Origin: Bacteriovoracaceae bacterium
GTDB taxonomy: Bacteria > Bdellovibrionota > Bacteriovoracia > Bacteriovoracales > Bacteriovoracaceae
Direction of reading: 5' to 3'
NCBI GenBank assembly: GCA_003245675.1
Contig: QKCN01000012.1
Coordinates: forward strand, 1-37,382
DNA: 37,382 nt
The position numbers were made by a program, and so were the translations under genes. Shown here piece by piece: positions 24,249 to 32,345 of the stretch. Each line of letters starts with the position of its first letter. The stretch's first letter is position 1. The notes under the pieces are model-generated. The model was not told the origin of the DNA. It searched no databases and was given only the letters and a program-made list of their open reading frames with translations.

Positions 24249-25478
24249 ATGAAAATTTTAGATCGTTATGCCCTTTGGGTCCTGAAATTTATGCAAAAGT
24301 ACCAACTCTTTCCTCGAAAAGGGGGAAGGGCCTATCTTGCAGTGTCAGGCGGAAGAGATTCTATGACCTTGCTGTTTTTGTTCAATTACTTGAGGCAAAA
24401 AGGCGAGTTCCCCAGTTTCAAGGTGCTACATTTGAATCACGGTAGCCGAGGTGAGGAAAATGATCGAGAGGAAGAATTGGTTCGGTCGATATGTCAACAG
24501 TTCTCGATAGAGTGCATCACTGCCAAGTGGAACCTTTCTGTTAAGAGAAATTTTGAGCAACAGGCGCGCCTGGCCCGCCATCTTTTTTTCAAGGAAGAGG
24601 CATCCGGAGAGCAGGATCTCATTTATTTCGCCCATCATATTGATGACTCATTTGAATGGAGTCTTTTGCAGCAACTCAAAACCTCTGATCTAAAAAAGCA
24701 GATTGGAATTCCTACCAAAATTGGGAAATTTCGTCGTCCTTTTATGTGTCTCTCGCGCCAGCAAATTGCCAATCTATCTGAAAAAATGAAATGGCCTTAT
24801 CTTGAGGATTCGAGCAATCAGTCTTCCGAATTTGAGCGCAATTTTTTGCGCAAACATATTGCAGAAATCAAACTGCGCTTTCCCTCTTATCTCAAACTTT
24901 ACATTGAGCGAGCTCGAAGAATGCTTGAAATGAGAGAAATCCTCCTAAGTACAGTGCTTAAGGAGGGAGGCAATTATTCTCTCGCGTTGGATCTTCAAGA
25001 TTTTTCTTTAACAAGGGACCAATTGCGCAAAATCATTATGCGCTTATCAATGGCTGAGCGCGGTAAGCTATACGAGCAACTCAACAAACTTGTTACTATG
25101 ATTGAGCATGGCAAACAAGGACCTCTTTTCTTTTCGGGAGGAGTCAAAGTTTACTTCTTTCCTGGATTATTGTTTTTTAGTGGACCCAATTATCAAAAAA
25201 AATCAGTTCAGTCTCAGCAGCAAGAGATTTGTGCACAAGAGCTATGGGATAAGCTGCAAATTCAAGGATTGCGCCCAGAACAAGCCTTGGTTTCTTGGGA
25301 CAAAAATCGTTATCCTGGGCTTCCCTGTGAGAAAAAAATCAACCCGTTAGCCTCCGATCTGAGTATTCAACTGTTGCAGGAAGGAAAAGGTTTTTCTTCT
25401 ATTATGCGCTTGATTCGCTACCAGTTCAAAAAGAAGAAGGAAAAAGAGCCTTTGACGCTTTGCCACTATCTTGATTAA
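24249..25478 (+). CDS. tilS: tRNA(Ile)-lysidine synthase TilS
   Basis: 409 residues. PP-loop SGGRDS at 33-38, LHLNHGSRGEEND, and YFAHHIDDSFEW are the TilS N-terminal ATPase signatures, followed by FRRPFMCLSRQQI and YLEDSSN with NFLRKHI. The enzyme converts the wobble C of tRNA-Ile2 (CAU) to lysidine, so AUA is read as Ile. The C-terminal third is less conserved, as usual. There is little Shine-Dalgarno sequence before the ATG. It leads tilS-ftsH-folP, an order found in many bacteria. A tRNA with the same CAU anticodon lies divergently 111 bp away. Confidence 0.92.
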   Translation: MKILDRYALWVLKFMQKYQLFPRKGGRAYLAVSGGRDSMTLLFLFNYLRQKGEFPSFKVLHLNHGSRGEENDREEELVRSICQQFSIECITAKWNLSVKRNFEQQARLARHLFFKEEASGEQDLIYFAHHIDDSFEWSLLQQLKTSDLKKQIGIPTKIGKFRRPFMCLSRQQIANLSEKMKWPYLEDSSNQSSEFERNFLRKHIAEIKLRFPSYLKLYIERARRMLEMREILLSTVLKEGGNYSLALDLQDFSLTRDQLRKIIMRLSMAERGKLYEQLNKLVTMIEHGKQGPLFFSGGVKVYFFPGLLFFSGPNYQKKSVQSQQQEICAQELWDKLQIQGLRPEQALVSWDKNRYPGLPCEKKINPLASDLSIQLLQEGKGFSSIMRLIRYQFKKKKEKEPLTLCHYLD

Positions 25479-25539
25479 GGCTTTTCTTTTTGTCGCCCTA
25501 CCTTTATTATTGAGCTTCAATTTGGAGGAAATAGCGCTT

Positions 25540-27483
25540 ATGAAAAAGCAACAGAAAACACTCGCACTTTGGATACTTGTCATATTGTTAATGGCTTTTT
25601 TAGTTAAGATGTTTGACCAAAAAAGTGACCTGAGACGTCAGATTTCCAATGCTCAATTTTTTGAATCAGTAGAAAAAAGCCAAGTGGCTGAAGTGACCTT
25701 TAAGGGTGATGATACCATTTTGGGTAAATTTCGCGATGGCTATGAAAACGGAATGCACTTTGAAGTTATCGGCAGCACAGGCGATGAAACTGTAAAGTTC
25801 TTGAGACAGCATCAAATAACGCCTAATTATGAAAGAGAAGAGAAGCAATCATTCTTGGCAACCATCTTTATCAATTGGTTCCCTATGATTTTGCTTTTTG
25901 TTATTTTCTTTATCTTTTTGCGTCAGCTACAAGCGGGGGGTGGCAAGGCCATGAGCTTTGGCAAATCGCGCGCGCGCATGCTCAATGAGAACGATAAGAA
26001 GGTTACTTTTGCAGATGTTGCGGGCATTGAAGAGTCTAAAGAAGAACTTGTAGAAATCGTAGATTTTCTTAAGTCTCCTAAGAAGTATACTGCATTAGGT
26101 GGAAAGATACCTAAGGGCGTAATGCTTGTGGGAGCTCCGGGGACAGGTAAAACATTATTGGCCAGAGCAGTTGCTGGAGAAGCTGGAGTGCCTTTTTTCT
26201 CCATTTCAGGATCTGACTTTGTGGAAATGTTTGTCGGGGTTGGGGCTAGCCGAGTGCGTGACCTTTTTGAACAAGGGAAGCGTCATGCGCCTTGTATCAT
26301 CTTTATCGATGAAATCGATGCCGTTGGCCGTCACCGTGGTGCAGGCCTTGGCGGAGGACACGATGAACGTGAGCAGACTCTTAACCAAATGCTAGTGGAA
26401 ATGGATGGTTTTGAATCCAATGAGGGCGTGATTATTATGGCCGCCACCAATAGGGTAGACGTTCTCGATCCTGCTCTTTTGCGTCCAGGTCGTTTCGATC
26501 GTCGTATTATGGTGCCTCGTCCTGATTTTAGAGGTCGTCATGGCATTTTGAAAGTTCATACCCGCAAGACTCCACTTAATGAAGACGTCAACTTGGATGC
26601 AATCGCAAAGGGGACGCCAGGATTTACTGGTGCTGACCTTGCCAACTTGGTGAATGAAGCGGCCCTTAATGCTGCTCGCTATAACAAAAAGTCATTGGAT
26701 AATTTCGATTTTGAAAGTGCTAAGGACAAAGTACTTATGGGGGCAGAGAGAAAATCTATGATGATCTCTCCCCAGGAAAAGCGCATTACGGCCTTTCATG
26801 AAGCAGGACATACTTTGGTAGGAATGTTTCTTCCTAACACTGATCCTATTCATAAAGTCAGTGTCATTCCGCGTGGTGGAGCTTTAGGTGTGACTCAAAC
26901 TCTTCCCAATGAGGATATGTTAAATTTGACTCGTGCCAAGGCCCATAACTTTATCGCCTTTCTTTTGGGCGGTCGTGTTGCAGAAGAAATTGTTTTTAAT
27001 GAAATTACCAGTGGGGCTTCTAACGATATCGAACGCGCCACTGACTTGGCCCATTCTATGGTTTGTCGCTGGGGAATGTCAGAGGCTTTGGGCCCTATTA
27101 ATTTCGGCAGCAATCGCGATCAGCCATTTGTTGGAATGGGGGCAGTTGAAGGCAAGCATTATGCAGAAGAAACGGCTCTACAAATTGACAAAGAAGTGGC
27201 AAATATCATCCGCCAAAACTATGACGAAGCGAAAAACATATTAGTGACCAATCGCAAAGCATTGGATGAACTTTCTGAAGCTCTGATTGTGTGGGAAACA
27301 CTTGATCGCGCACAAATTGATCGCATTGTTGCCGGCGAGGATATTGGGCTTCCTCCTGAGGATCGCAAAAAGCAGCCTATCGACTTGAATGCCCCTGCCG
27401 AAGAGGCAAAAGAAGAGGATCTTAGTTTCTCTGAAGTCGTAAAAGAAGCTAACTCCAAAGTGGAAGACGAGACAATCGAGTGA
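25540..27483 (+). CDS. ftsH: ATP-dependent zinc metalloprotease FtsH
   Basis: 647 residues from the ATG at 25540, chosen because GGAGG precedes it (11-bp spacing, rather long) and the product begins [11 protein letters not shown] like other FtsH; a TTG at 25471 would add 23 residues and overlap tilS. Two membrane helices (about 8-25 and 110-130) flank a small periplasmic domain. Then come the AAA module, with Walker A GAPGTGKT at 198-205, Walker B IIFIDEID and [10 protein letters not shown], and the zinc protease motif HEAGH at 420-424. It degrades membrane and short-lived cytoplasmic proteins as a hexamer; in other bacteria it controls LpxC and so lipid A level. The acidic C-terminal tail is normal. 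Confidence 0.97.
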   Translation: MKKQQKTLALWILVILLMAFLVKMFDQKSDLRRQISNAQFFESVEKSQVAEVTFKGDDTILGKFRDGYENGMHFEVIGSTGDETVKFLRQHQITPNYEREEKQSFLATIFINWFPMILLFVIFFIFLRQLQAGGGKAMSFGKSRARMLNENDKKVTFADVAGIEESKEELVEIVDFLKSPKKYTALGGKIPKGVMLVGAPGTGKTLLARAVAGEAGVPFFSISGSDFVEMFVGVGASRVRDLFEQGKRHAPCIIFIDEIDAVGRHRGAGLGGGHDEREQTLNQMLVEMDGFESNEGVIIMAATNRVDVLDPALLRPGRFDRRIMVPRPDFRGRHGILKVHTRKTPLNEDVNLDAIAKGTPGFTGADLANLVNEAALNAARYNKKSLDNFDFESAKDKVLMGAERKSMMISPQEKRITAFHEAGHTLVGMFLPNTDPIHKVSVIPRGGALGVTQTLPNEDMLNLTRAKAHNFIAFLLGGRVAEEIVFNEITSGASNDIERATDLAHSMVCRWGMSEALGPINFGSNRDQPFVGMGAVEGKHYAEETALQIDKEVANIIRQNYDEAKNILVTNRKALDELSEALIVWETLDRAQIDRIVAGEDIGLPPEDRKKQPIDLNAPAEEAKEEDLSFSEVVKEANSKVEDETIE

Positions 27484-28337
27484 TTTCATCTTCCCAACTA
27501 AAGCTCTTGGGGGTCTGCAATTTGACTCCCGATTCTTTTTCTGATGGAGGAAATCTTGTCCAAGTGTCAGATGTTTCCTCTTTGCTTAATTCATTTAAAA
27601 ATTCTGGTTTTAAAGCAATAGATCTGGGGGCCGAGTCAACGGCCCCTTTTAATGCACCTGTTGATGCACAAGAAGAAAAAAGGCGCTTTGAGGCTTTGCT
27701 ACCTTGGGAGAGTCTGACTGCCGATTTTGAGATTTCAATCGATACATATCGCGGAGACACCTTTTCTGAGCTTTATTGGCGTATTAAAGAAATATTGCCC
27801 AAGGCTCATCTCATTTGGAATGATGTTTCCGGTAAGCTTGATGATGAACTCTGGGAGACCCTAGAGCGATGCCCTGAGGCAGACTATGTTTTTTGCCATA
27901 ATCTTGCGCCTACTCGCGCCCAGACATCTTCTCATATGGACTTTTTGTGGGAAGGAGAGGATATTTGCGAGCAGCTCATTCATTACTTTCAGAATGCAAA
28001 GTCTGAGTTTTACCAGCGGCAAATGCTTTCGCGCTTAATTCTAGATCCTTGCTTTGGTTTTTCCAAAACAAGGGAGCAAAACCACTTCCTTCTTAAAAAT
28101 TTTGCAAATCTCGTTCAAGCTTGTCAGCACGGACGTTTCCTTTTAGGAATTTCGCGCAAATCTTTTTTGAGATTTTCAGATTTGCCACGAAGAGACCCTA
28201 AGCTGATTTTGGAGACAGAATTCATGCAGTCGCTATTTCTGGGCAAAATCCTAAAAGAGCTTGAGGCGACGGAGTTGTATTTACGCATACATGATGCAGT
28301 GCTCGGCAAAAGTATCACGCACTACCTGAATACCTGA
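27480..28337 (+). CDS. folP: Dihydropteroate synthase
   Basis: 285 residues from a GTG that overlaps the ftsH stop (GTGA). The signature CNLTPDSFSDGG near residue 14, IDLGAESTAP (usually IDIGGESTRP), WNDVSG and late GISRKSF mark DHPS. It joins p-aminobenzoate with dihydropterin pyrophosphate in folate synthesis and is the sulfonamide target. The EST loop lacks the usual Gly before EST (AEST) and the RP after it (APFN), so this loop, which contacts p-aminobenzoate and sulfonamides, is unusual. Folate genes thyA and folA lie 7 kb downstream. The 102-bp gap after it shows no clear terminator. Confidence 0.9.
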   Translation: MISSSQLKLLGVCNLTPDSFSDGGNLVQVSDVSSLLNSFKNSGFKAIDLGAESTAPFNAPVDAQEEKRRFEALLPWESLTADFEISIDTYRGDTFSELYWRIKEILPKAHLIWNDVSGKLDDELWETLERCPEADYVFCHNLAPTRAQTSSHMDFLWEGEDICEQLIHYFQNAKSEFYQRQMLSRLILDPCFGFSKTREQNHFLLKNFANLVQACQHGRFLLGISRKSFLRFSDLPRRDPKLILETEFMQSLFLGKILKELEATELYLRIHDAVLGKSITHYLNT

Positions 28338-28439
28338 CAGAAGTAGTAAGCTTTATTCCTTTGTATTTTCAGCATCTTCTCTCCATAATCCTTCATCAAT
28401 GATGGCCTTCTGTCATCGCACTTGGATGAGGAGAAAATT

Positions 28440-29324
28440 ATGAAATGGATTTTGACCGCATTGTTACTAGCATCATTTGTTGCTCTTAATGCTTCTGCAG
28501 GTGTCAAAGTTATTTATGATGATGATAATCGCGTTGAGGTGAAAGAATTTTGGGACCTCAATGCCTTAGGTTTTCATCGCGATATGTATCGCTCTGTGGC
28601 GGCCATGATGGAAGAATCTCAAATCGAATATCCTTTGGGCTACACTGGCACGCATATCAAGGTTGTTGCTCAAACTTTGGGTCAAGCCTATGGACTTTGC
28701 CCAGGAGAAAGATTTGCCAATCAAATAGTCGCTTCTTCTTGTACTGGATTTCTTATCGATAAAAATGTACTCGTCACTGCAGGTCATTGCGTAGAAGATC
28801 AACAAGATTGCGAGCGCAAGGTATGGGTTTTTGATTATCGCGTTGAAAACACTTACAAAGGTGCAGTTTGGGTTCCGCGCTCATCCATGTTTCGCTGTAA
28901 AAAACTTTGGAAACATAGACTCGATGACAACAATATGAATGATTATGCAATTATCGAGCTAGATCGTGGTGCGCGTGATAGAGAGCCTCTAAGAATTCGT
29001 CGAGAAGGACGTGTTGCTAATGATGCAAATTTGGTGGTGGTAGGACATCCTTCTGGACTTCCCACAAAAATTGCTCCCCGGGCCAAGGTTCGTCGCAACA
29101 ATGACCCCATCTTTTTCACAACAAACCTTGATACTTTTGGAGGAAACTCAGGTTCTCCTGTTTTCGACTTGAGAACTGGTGTTGTGGAAGGTATCCTTGT
29201 TAGAGGTGAAAACGATTATGTGCGCGATTCGCGTCGCCCTTGTATGCGCGTCAACAATTGTAAAGGTGACGAATGTATGGGTGAGGACGTTACTCGCATC
29301 ACGAATATTTTTAAAAGCTTTTAA
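28440..29324 (+). CDS. Secreted trypsin/V8-type (S1) serine protease
   Basis: 294 residues from the ATG at 28440, with GAGGAG 7 bp upstream; a longer frame starting at 28422 is unlikely. A signal peptide ends near NASA at residue 20. The catalytic triad is complete: His116 in VTAGHC, Asp168 in NDYAIIELD and Ser237 in GGNSGSP. Residues 21-90 form an N-terminal extension that could be a propeptide. Several Cys (87, 101, 117, 124 and two late ones) suggest disulfides outside the cytoplasm. Its closest style is the glutamyl endopeptidase/V8-like group of bacterial S1 proteases. It probably works in the periplasm or outside the cell; the substrate is unknown. Confidence 0.9.
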   Translation: MKWILTALLLASFVALNASAGVKVIYDDDNRVEVKEFWDLNALGFHRDMYRSVAAMMEESQIEYPLGYTGTHIKVVAQTLGQAYGLCPGERFANQIVASSCTGFLIDKNVLVTAGHCVEDQQDCERKVWVFDYRVENTYKGAVWVPRSSMFRCKKLWKHRLDDNNMNDYAIIELDRGARDREPLRIRREGRVANDANLVVVGHPSGLPTKIAPRAKVRRNNDPIFFTTNLDTFGGNSGSPVFDLRTGVVEGILVRGENDYVRDSRRPCMRVNNCKGDECMGEDVTRITNIFKSF

Positions 29325-29359
29325 GCATATTTTTCAATTCTAAATAAAGGTCTTGTTTC

Positions 29360-29773
29360 ATGGAAATGACCCTCAAAGAGATTCTCATTTTCACAAGAAA
29401 TAAGGCCTTTTTAATGTCTTTTCTTTCCCATGTATTTGAGTCATTTGATACCGGTCTTGTCGAAGAGGATATTTTCTATCTTGGCCCACTGGGACTGCGA
29501 ATCCGAGAGCTTGAGGGGGGAGCTTACGCCTCTCATTTTTCAACACTTTTGAGCCTTGAGTCTCAGATCTATACCGTAGAGTTGAATAGCAAAGATCTCT
29601 TAGAGGAGATTCGAAGACGAGCTTCTTTTTTCTATTACCGCCATGCGGGAGAATCTCAGGAGCAGCGATCCCAGGTGGAATTTCCTATTATCGAGGACGA
29701 GTCAGTTTTTTTAAGTAAAATTGTCGACCCAGATGGTCGCATTTGGGCCTTACAAACCCAAAAACTTGTGTGA
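29360..29773 (+). CDS. Small glyoxalase/VOC-like protein, function unknown
   Basis: 137 residues. The start LKEILIFTRNKAFLMSFLSHVF and the end KIVDPDGRIWALQ fit the beginning and end of a VOC (glyoxalase/dioxygenase-fold) domain, where 'DPDGN.W.L' closes the last strand. I cannot assign the usual metal His and Glu ligands with confidence, so it may be non-catalytic. No signal peptide. AAAGG precedes the ATG by 9 bp; a second ATG two codons on is possible. It sits between two secreted proteins on the same strand, 35 bp after the S1 protease, and may share its transcript. Confidence 0.6.
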   Translation: MEMTLKEILIFTRNKAFLMSFLSHVFESFDTGLVEEDIFYLGPLGLRIRELEGGAYASHFSTLLSLESQIYTVELNSKDLLEEIRRRASFFYYRHAGESQEQRSQVEFPIIEDESVFLSKIVDPDGRIWALQTQKLV

Positions 29774-29829
29774 CGATTTTTATCTAAAATAATGAGCTAA
29801 CCAGCTTGAGGGCAAATAAAGGAGTATTT

Positions 29830-30183
29830 ATGAAATTAGTTATTGTTGCAGCGATGTTGTTTTCATCAGTGGCCATGGCCAATTGGGATCTTTATGAGCG
29901 CGTGCGTTTTCATAATTTTTCAGTAGAAGATACTTATGGTTGTCGCCATATTGCAGATGAATACCATGTTTTCACAAAAGTTATCTCAGAAGATGGCGAG
30001 AGATCTTATGATGTTCAGGTTTCTCCTGAAGCATGTAAGAAAATATTAAAAAATGGCATGAAGCTTCGCGAAATGGAAGGAGCTAAGAAAGTTTCAGAAA
30101 ACAAAGCATATGATGACGTCTACGTTATTGATATGATTGAAATTTCTACTGATGTCGACATGGGTAAAATTATTCGCATGTAG
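29830..30183 (+). CDS. Small secreted protein of unknown function
   Basis: 117 residues from the ATG at 29830, with AAGGAG 6 bp upstream. A signal peptide, MKLVIVAAMLFSSVAMA, is cleaved probably after residue 17. The mature protein of about 100 residues is charged and holds two Cys, perhaps a disulfide. I recognise no family. A hairpin follows it closely, so it ends a short transcript. Its setting among exported proteases suggests a periplasmic or secreted role, perhaps as an inhibitor or partner, but nothing in the sequence proves that. Confidence 0.75.
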   Translation: MKLVIVAAMLFSSVAMANWDLYERVRFHNFSVEDTYGCRHIADEYHVFTKVISEDGERSYDVQVSPEACKKILKNGMKLREMEGAKKVSENKAYDDVYVIDMIEISTDVDMGKIIRM

Positions 30184-30192
30184 TTTAAATAA

Positions 30193-30217
30193 GCGCTGTA
30201 GTCTCATGCTGCAGCGC
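30193..30217 (+). terminator. Hairpin terminator after the small secreted protein gene
   Basis: GCGCTGTAG (30193-30201) pairs with CTGCAGCGC (30209-30217) with one G-T wobble and a 7-base loop. A short T-rich run (TCGTTTTCTT) follows after a few bases, so termination may be moderate. Confidence 0.6.
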
Positions 30218-30228
30218 GTCTCGTTTTC

Positions 30229-30258
30229 TTGACATTTCACTCCCTAAGAAGCTAAAAC
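30229..30258 (+). promoter_or_regulatory. Likely sigma70-type promoter of the subtilase gene
   Basis: TTGACA (30229-30234) is a perfect -35; TAAAAC (30253-30258) after 18 bp is an acceptable -10. Transcription would start about 40 bp before the ATG at 30307. The promoter lies directly after a hairpin terminator, which supports a separate transcript. Confidence 0.55.
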
Positions 30259-30306
30259 AGACCAAATTTATCAGGTATGAACCTGTAAATGAAATGGGAG
30301 AATAAT

Positions 30307-31665
30307 ATGATGAAATTTTCTAGCGTTTTATTGGGTGCTTTCTTTGCTCTCAATGCCTCTGCTTCTGTTGTTGCAATCATCGACTCTGGTGTCGACTACA
30401 AACACAAAGACTTTGTAAATTCTATGTGGATCAATGCTAATGAAATTCCAGACAACAACCGCGACGAGGACGGAAACGGCTATCAAGATGATATTTATGG
30501 TTGGAACTTTGCTAAGCAAAATAACCAAATTATCGACTACAAATACTTAGGAACTTTCTCTGAAGATCCTTATAAGTATTTTGAGGTTCAAGGACGCATG
30601 TTCTGGGGACAAACAACAGAAGAAGATAAAAAGTGGCTAGCTTCTAAGCGCGGTGATGAGAAGTTCATGAAAGAAATGGGCATCTTTGGAAACTTTGTTC
30701 ACGGAACTCACGTAGCGGGAATTGCCATTAAAGATACAGGTTCTAAAATCTTAGGAGTAAAGCTTATCCCAACAGAAGTTGGTGCATATGTAAAATACTA
30801 TAACTCCGTTCTCAGTAAAATGGAAAGTAAAGGTAAAAAGCCTTCTAGTAGCTTCAAGTTCAAAATGGTTAAGGCCCTTTTAGAAAAACTTGCAGTTCAG
30901 CAAATGACCATGATGGAAGAAATTGGAGCTTATGTTGCTGGACATAAGTCAATTGTTGCCAATGGTTCTTTTGGTACAGGCTTTGAACAAGCCAAATCAA
31001 TTGTTGAGCAGTTCTATAAGAAGGGAACAGATGAAGAGAAAAGCCAATTGGCAATGCACTTTATGAATGCTCTTATCAAAGCAGGAGAAGAGAAATTTGT
31101 TGGTGCAGCACCTAATACTCTTTTCGTTTTTGCTGCAGGCAATGAAGGAATGGATAATGACCAGTTCCCAACATCTCCTGCCAATATTCGTGCTGATAAC
31201 TCTATCACTGTTGCTGCAACTATGGGGCGCGATCAATTGGCCGTATTCTCTTGTTATGGCGCAACTAAAGTCGATGTTGCGGCTCCTGGGGTAACAATTC
31301 TATCTTCTATTCCTGGCGATGAATATTTACGCGTCAGTGGAACTAGCCAAGCAGCTCCTTATGTTGCCAATGTTGCGGCCCGAGTGAGAAACACGAACCC
31401 TAAGCTTAGCCCTAAAAACGCCAAAGCAATTATTATGGGAACTGTTGATTTTAAAGATTTTCTAAAAGGAAAAGTGATTACAGAAGGTGTGGTAAACCCA
31501 AAAAGAGCCGTACGCGCTGCAGAACTTTCTCGTGATATGAATGTCGTTGAGGCAATCAAGCAAGCGAGAAGTGAAGTCAGTGATATGAGAGCACCAAAGA
31601 TCAATTACATGGTTCCTCAATGGGCAAAAGGTTTTGTCTTTCCTCTTCCCAATATGTTTCGTTAA
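30307..31665 (+). CDS. Secreted subtilisin-like (S8) serine protease without a propeptide
   Basis: 452 residues from the ATG at 30307; an ATG at 30310 is equally possible (GGGAG at 30296-30300). The signal peptide ends near NASA at residue 19. The triad is present: Asp26 in AIIDSGVDY, His132 in HGTHVAG and Ser347 in SGTSQAAP, with oxyanion Asn279 in AAGNEG. The catalytic Asp lies only about seven residues after the predicted cleavage site, so there is no I9-type prodomain. An Asp/Asn-rich loop DNNRDEDGNGYQDD (49-62) may bind calcium. A helical insert of roughly 80 residues lies between His and Asn. It ends before a strong terminator. Confidence 0.93.
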   Translation: MMKFSSVLLGAFFALNASASVVAIIDSGVDYKHKDFVNSMWINANEIPDNNRDEDGNGYQDDIYGWNFAKQNNQIIDYKYLGTFSEDPYKYFEVQGRMFWGQTTEEDKKWLASKRGDEKFMKEMGIFGNFVHGTHVAGIAIKDTGSKILGVKLIPTEVGAYVKYYNSVLSKMESKGKKPSSSFKFKMVKALLEKLAVQQMTMMEEIGAYVAGHKSIVANGSFGTGFEQAKSIVEQFYKKGTDEEKSQLAMHFMNALIKAGEEKFVGAAPNTLFVFAAGNEGMDNDQFPTSPANIRADNSITVAATMGRDQLAVFSCYGATKVDVAAPGVTILSSIPGDEYLRVSGTSQAAPYVANVAARVRNTNPKLSPKNAKAIIMGTVDFKDFLKGKVITEGVVNPKRAVRAAELSRDMNVVEAIKQARSEVSDMRAPKINYMVPQWAKGFVFPLPNMFR

Positions 31666-31701
31666 TTCTAAAATAGAAAGTATATTACTTTAAAGAAAAT
31701 G

Positions 31702-31729
31702 AAGGCACCTTTCGGGGTGCCTTTTTTTT
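31702..31729 (+). terminator. Strong rho-independent terminator after the subtilase gene
   Basis: AAGGCACC (31702-31709) pairs with GGTGCCTT (31716-31723) around a 6-base TTTCGG loop, followed by T8 (31722-31729). Only 32 bp separate it from the next gene's start. Confidence 0.92.
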
Positions 31730-31736
31730 GGGGGCG

Positions 31737-31753
31737 GTCATTCTGTGAATGAC
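31737..31753 (+). promoter_or_regulatory. Perfect 7-bp inverted repeat at the start of the next gene
   Basis: GTCATTC (31737-31743), TGT, GAATGAC (31747-31753), 8 bp before the ATG at 31762, in the place where a Shine-Dalgarno sequence is expected and none is seen. It could be an operator half-site pair or a hairpin covering the start. Confidence 0.45.
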
Positions 31754-31761
31754 TGATCTGT

Positions 31762-32334
31762 ATGGAAGAAAAAGCACTTAAGCGACGTTATCGACAAGAA
31801 AATGGAGTTTACTGCATTGACCTTAAACTTCAAAATTATCGCCAACTTTTTGATGAACGCGATCCCGCACCTTTTAGGGAGCGTGATTTAGATGATGATG
31901 CGGCCGACTACATTATTACGGCCGCGAAAGAGTTTTCTTGGTTTCACAATTTCAAATTAGTCGTACATCTACCTAAACCATCAGCTGGTTTGATTTCTGA
32001 TGCGACAATTGCTGCGGCCATAAAAAGTTATTTCGTCTATGAAGCAGATATTTCAAAAAAGCGTATCAGCAATTTACTTAAAGAAGGCTACATCTCTTTG
32101 GTGATTGGTTTGACCTGTTTGACCACGCTTTTAACTTTTGCTCATTACTTAGATCCAACAGGAGAGAGCAAAAATTCTTTTATAATTATCTTAAGGGAAG
32201 CATTACACGTGATGAGTTGGGTTGCTATGTGGCGTCCCACGGGAATCTTTCTTTATGATTGGTGGCCAATGATGATGAATAAGAGATTGTACCAACGCAT
32301 CGCCGGCCTTGAATACGAAGTCCATCACTACTAA
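31762..32334 (+). CDS. Conserved membrane protein of unknown function
   Basis: 190 residues. A soluble N-terminal half contains the block FRERDLDDDAADYI at about 38-51, which I have seen as a conserved pattern in proteobacterial hypothetical proteins, and FKLVVHLP at about 64-71. Two membrane helices follow (about 108-127 and 142-162), with a positively charged C-terminus. No catalytic motif is clear. It ends 11 bp before the APC permease gene, so the two are probably co-transcribed. No ribosome binding site is seen before the start. Confidence 0.65.
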   Translation: MEEKALKRRYRQENGVYCIDLKLQNYRQLFDERDPAPFRERDLDDDAADYIITAAKEFSWFHNFKLVVHLPKPSAGLISDATIAAAIKSYFVYEADISKKRISNLLKEGYISLVIGLTCLTTLLTFAHYLDPTGESKNSFIIILREALHVMSWVAMWRPTGIFLYDWWPMMMNKRLYQRIAGLEYEVHHY

Positions 32335-32345
32335 AAGGGAATATC

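Noticed and set aside
25471-25539. N-terminal 23-residue extension of FtsH from a TTG
   Set aside because: It overlaps tilS, has no ribosome binding site, and known FtsH proteins begin at the ATG used here with MKKQQK-like sequence.
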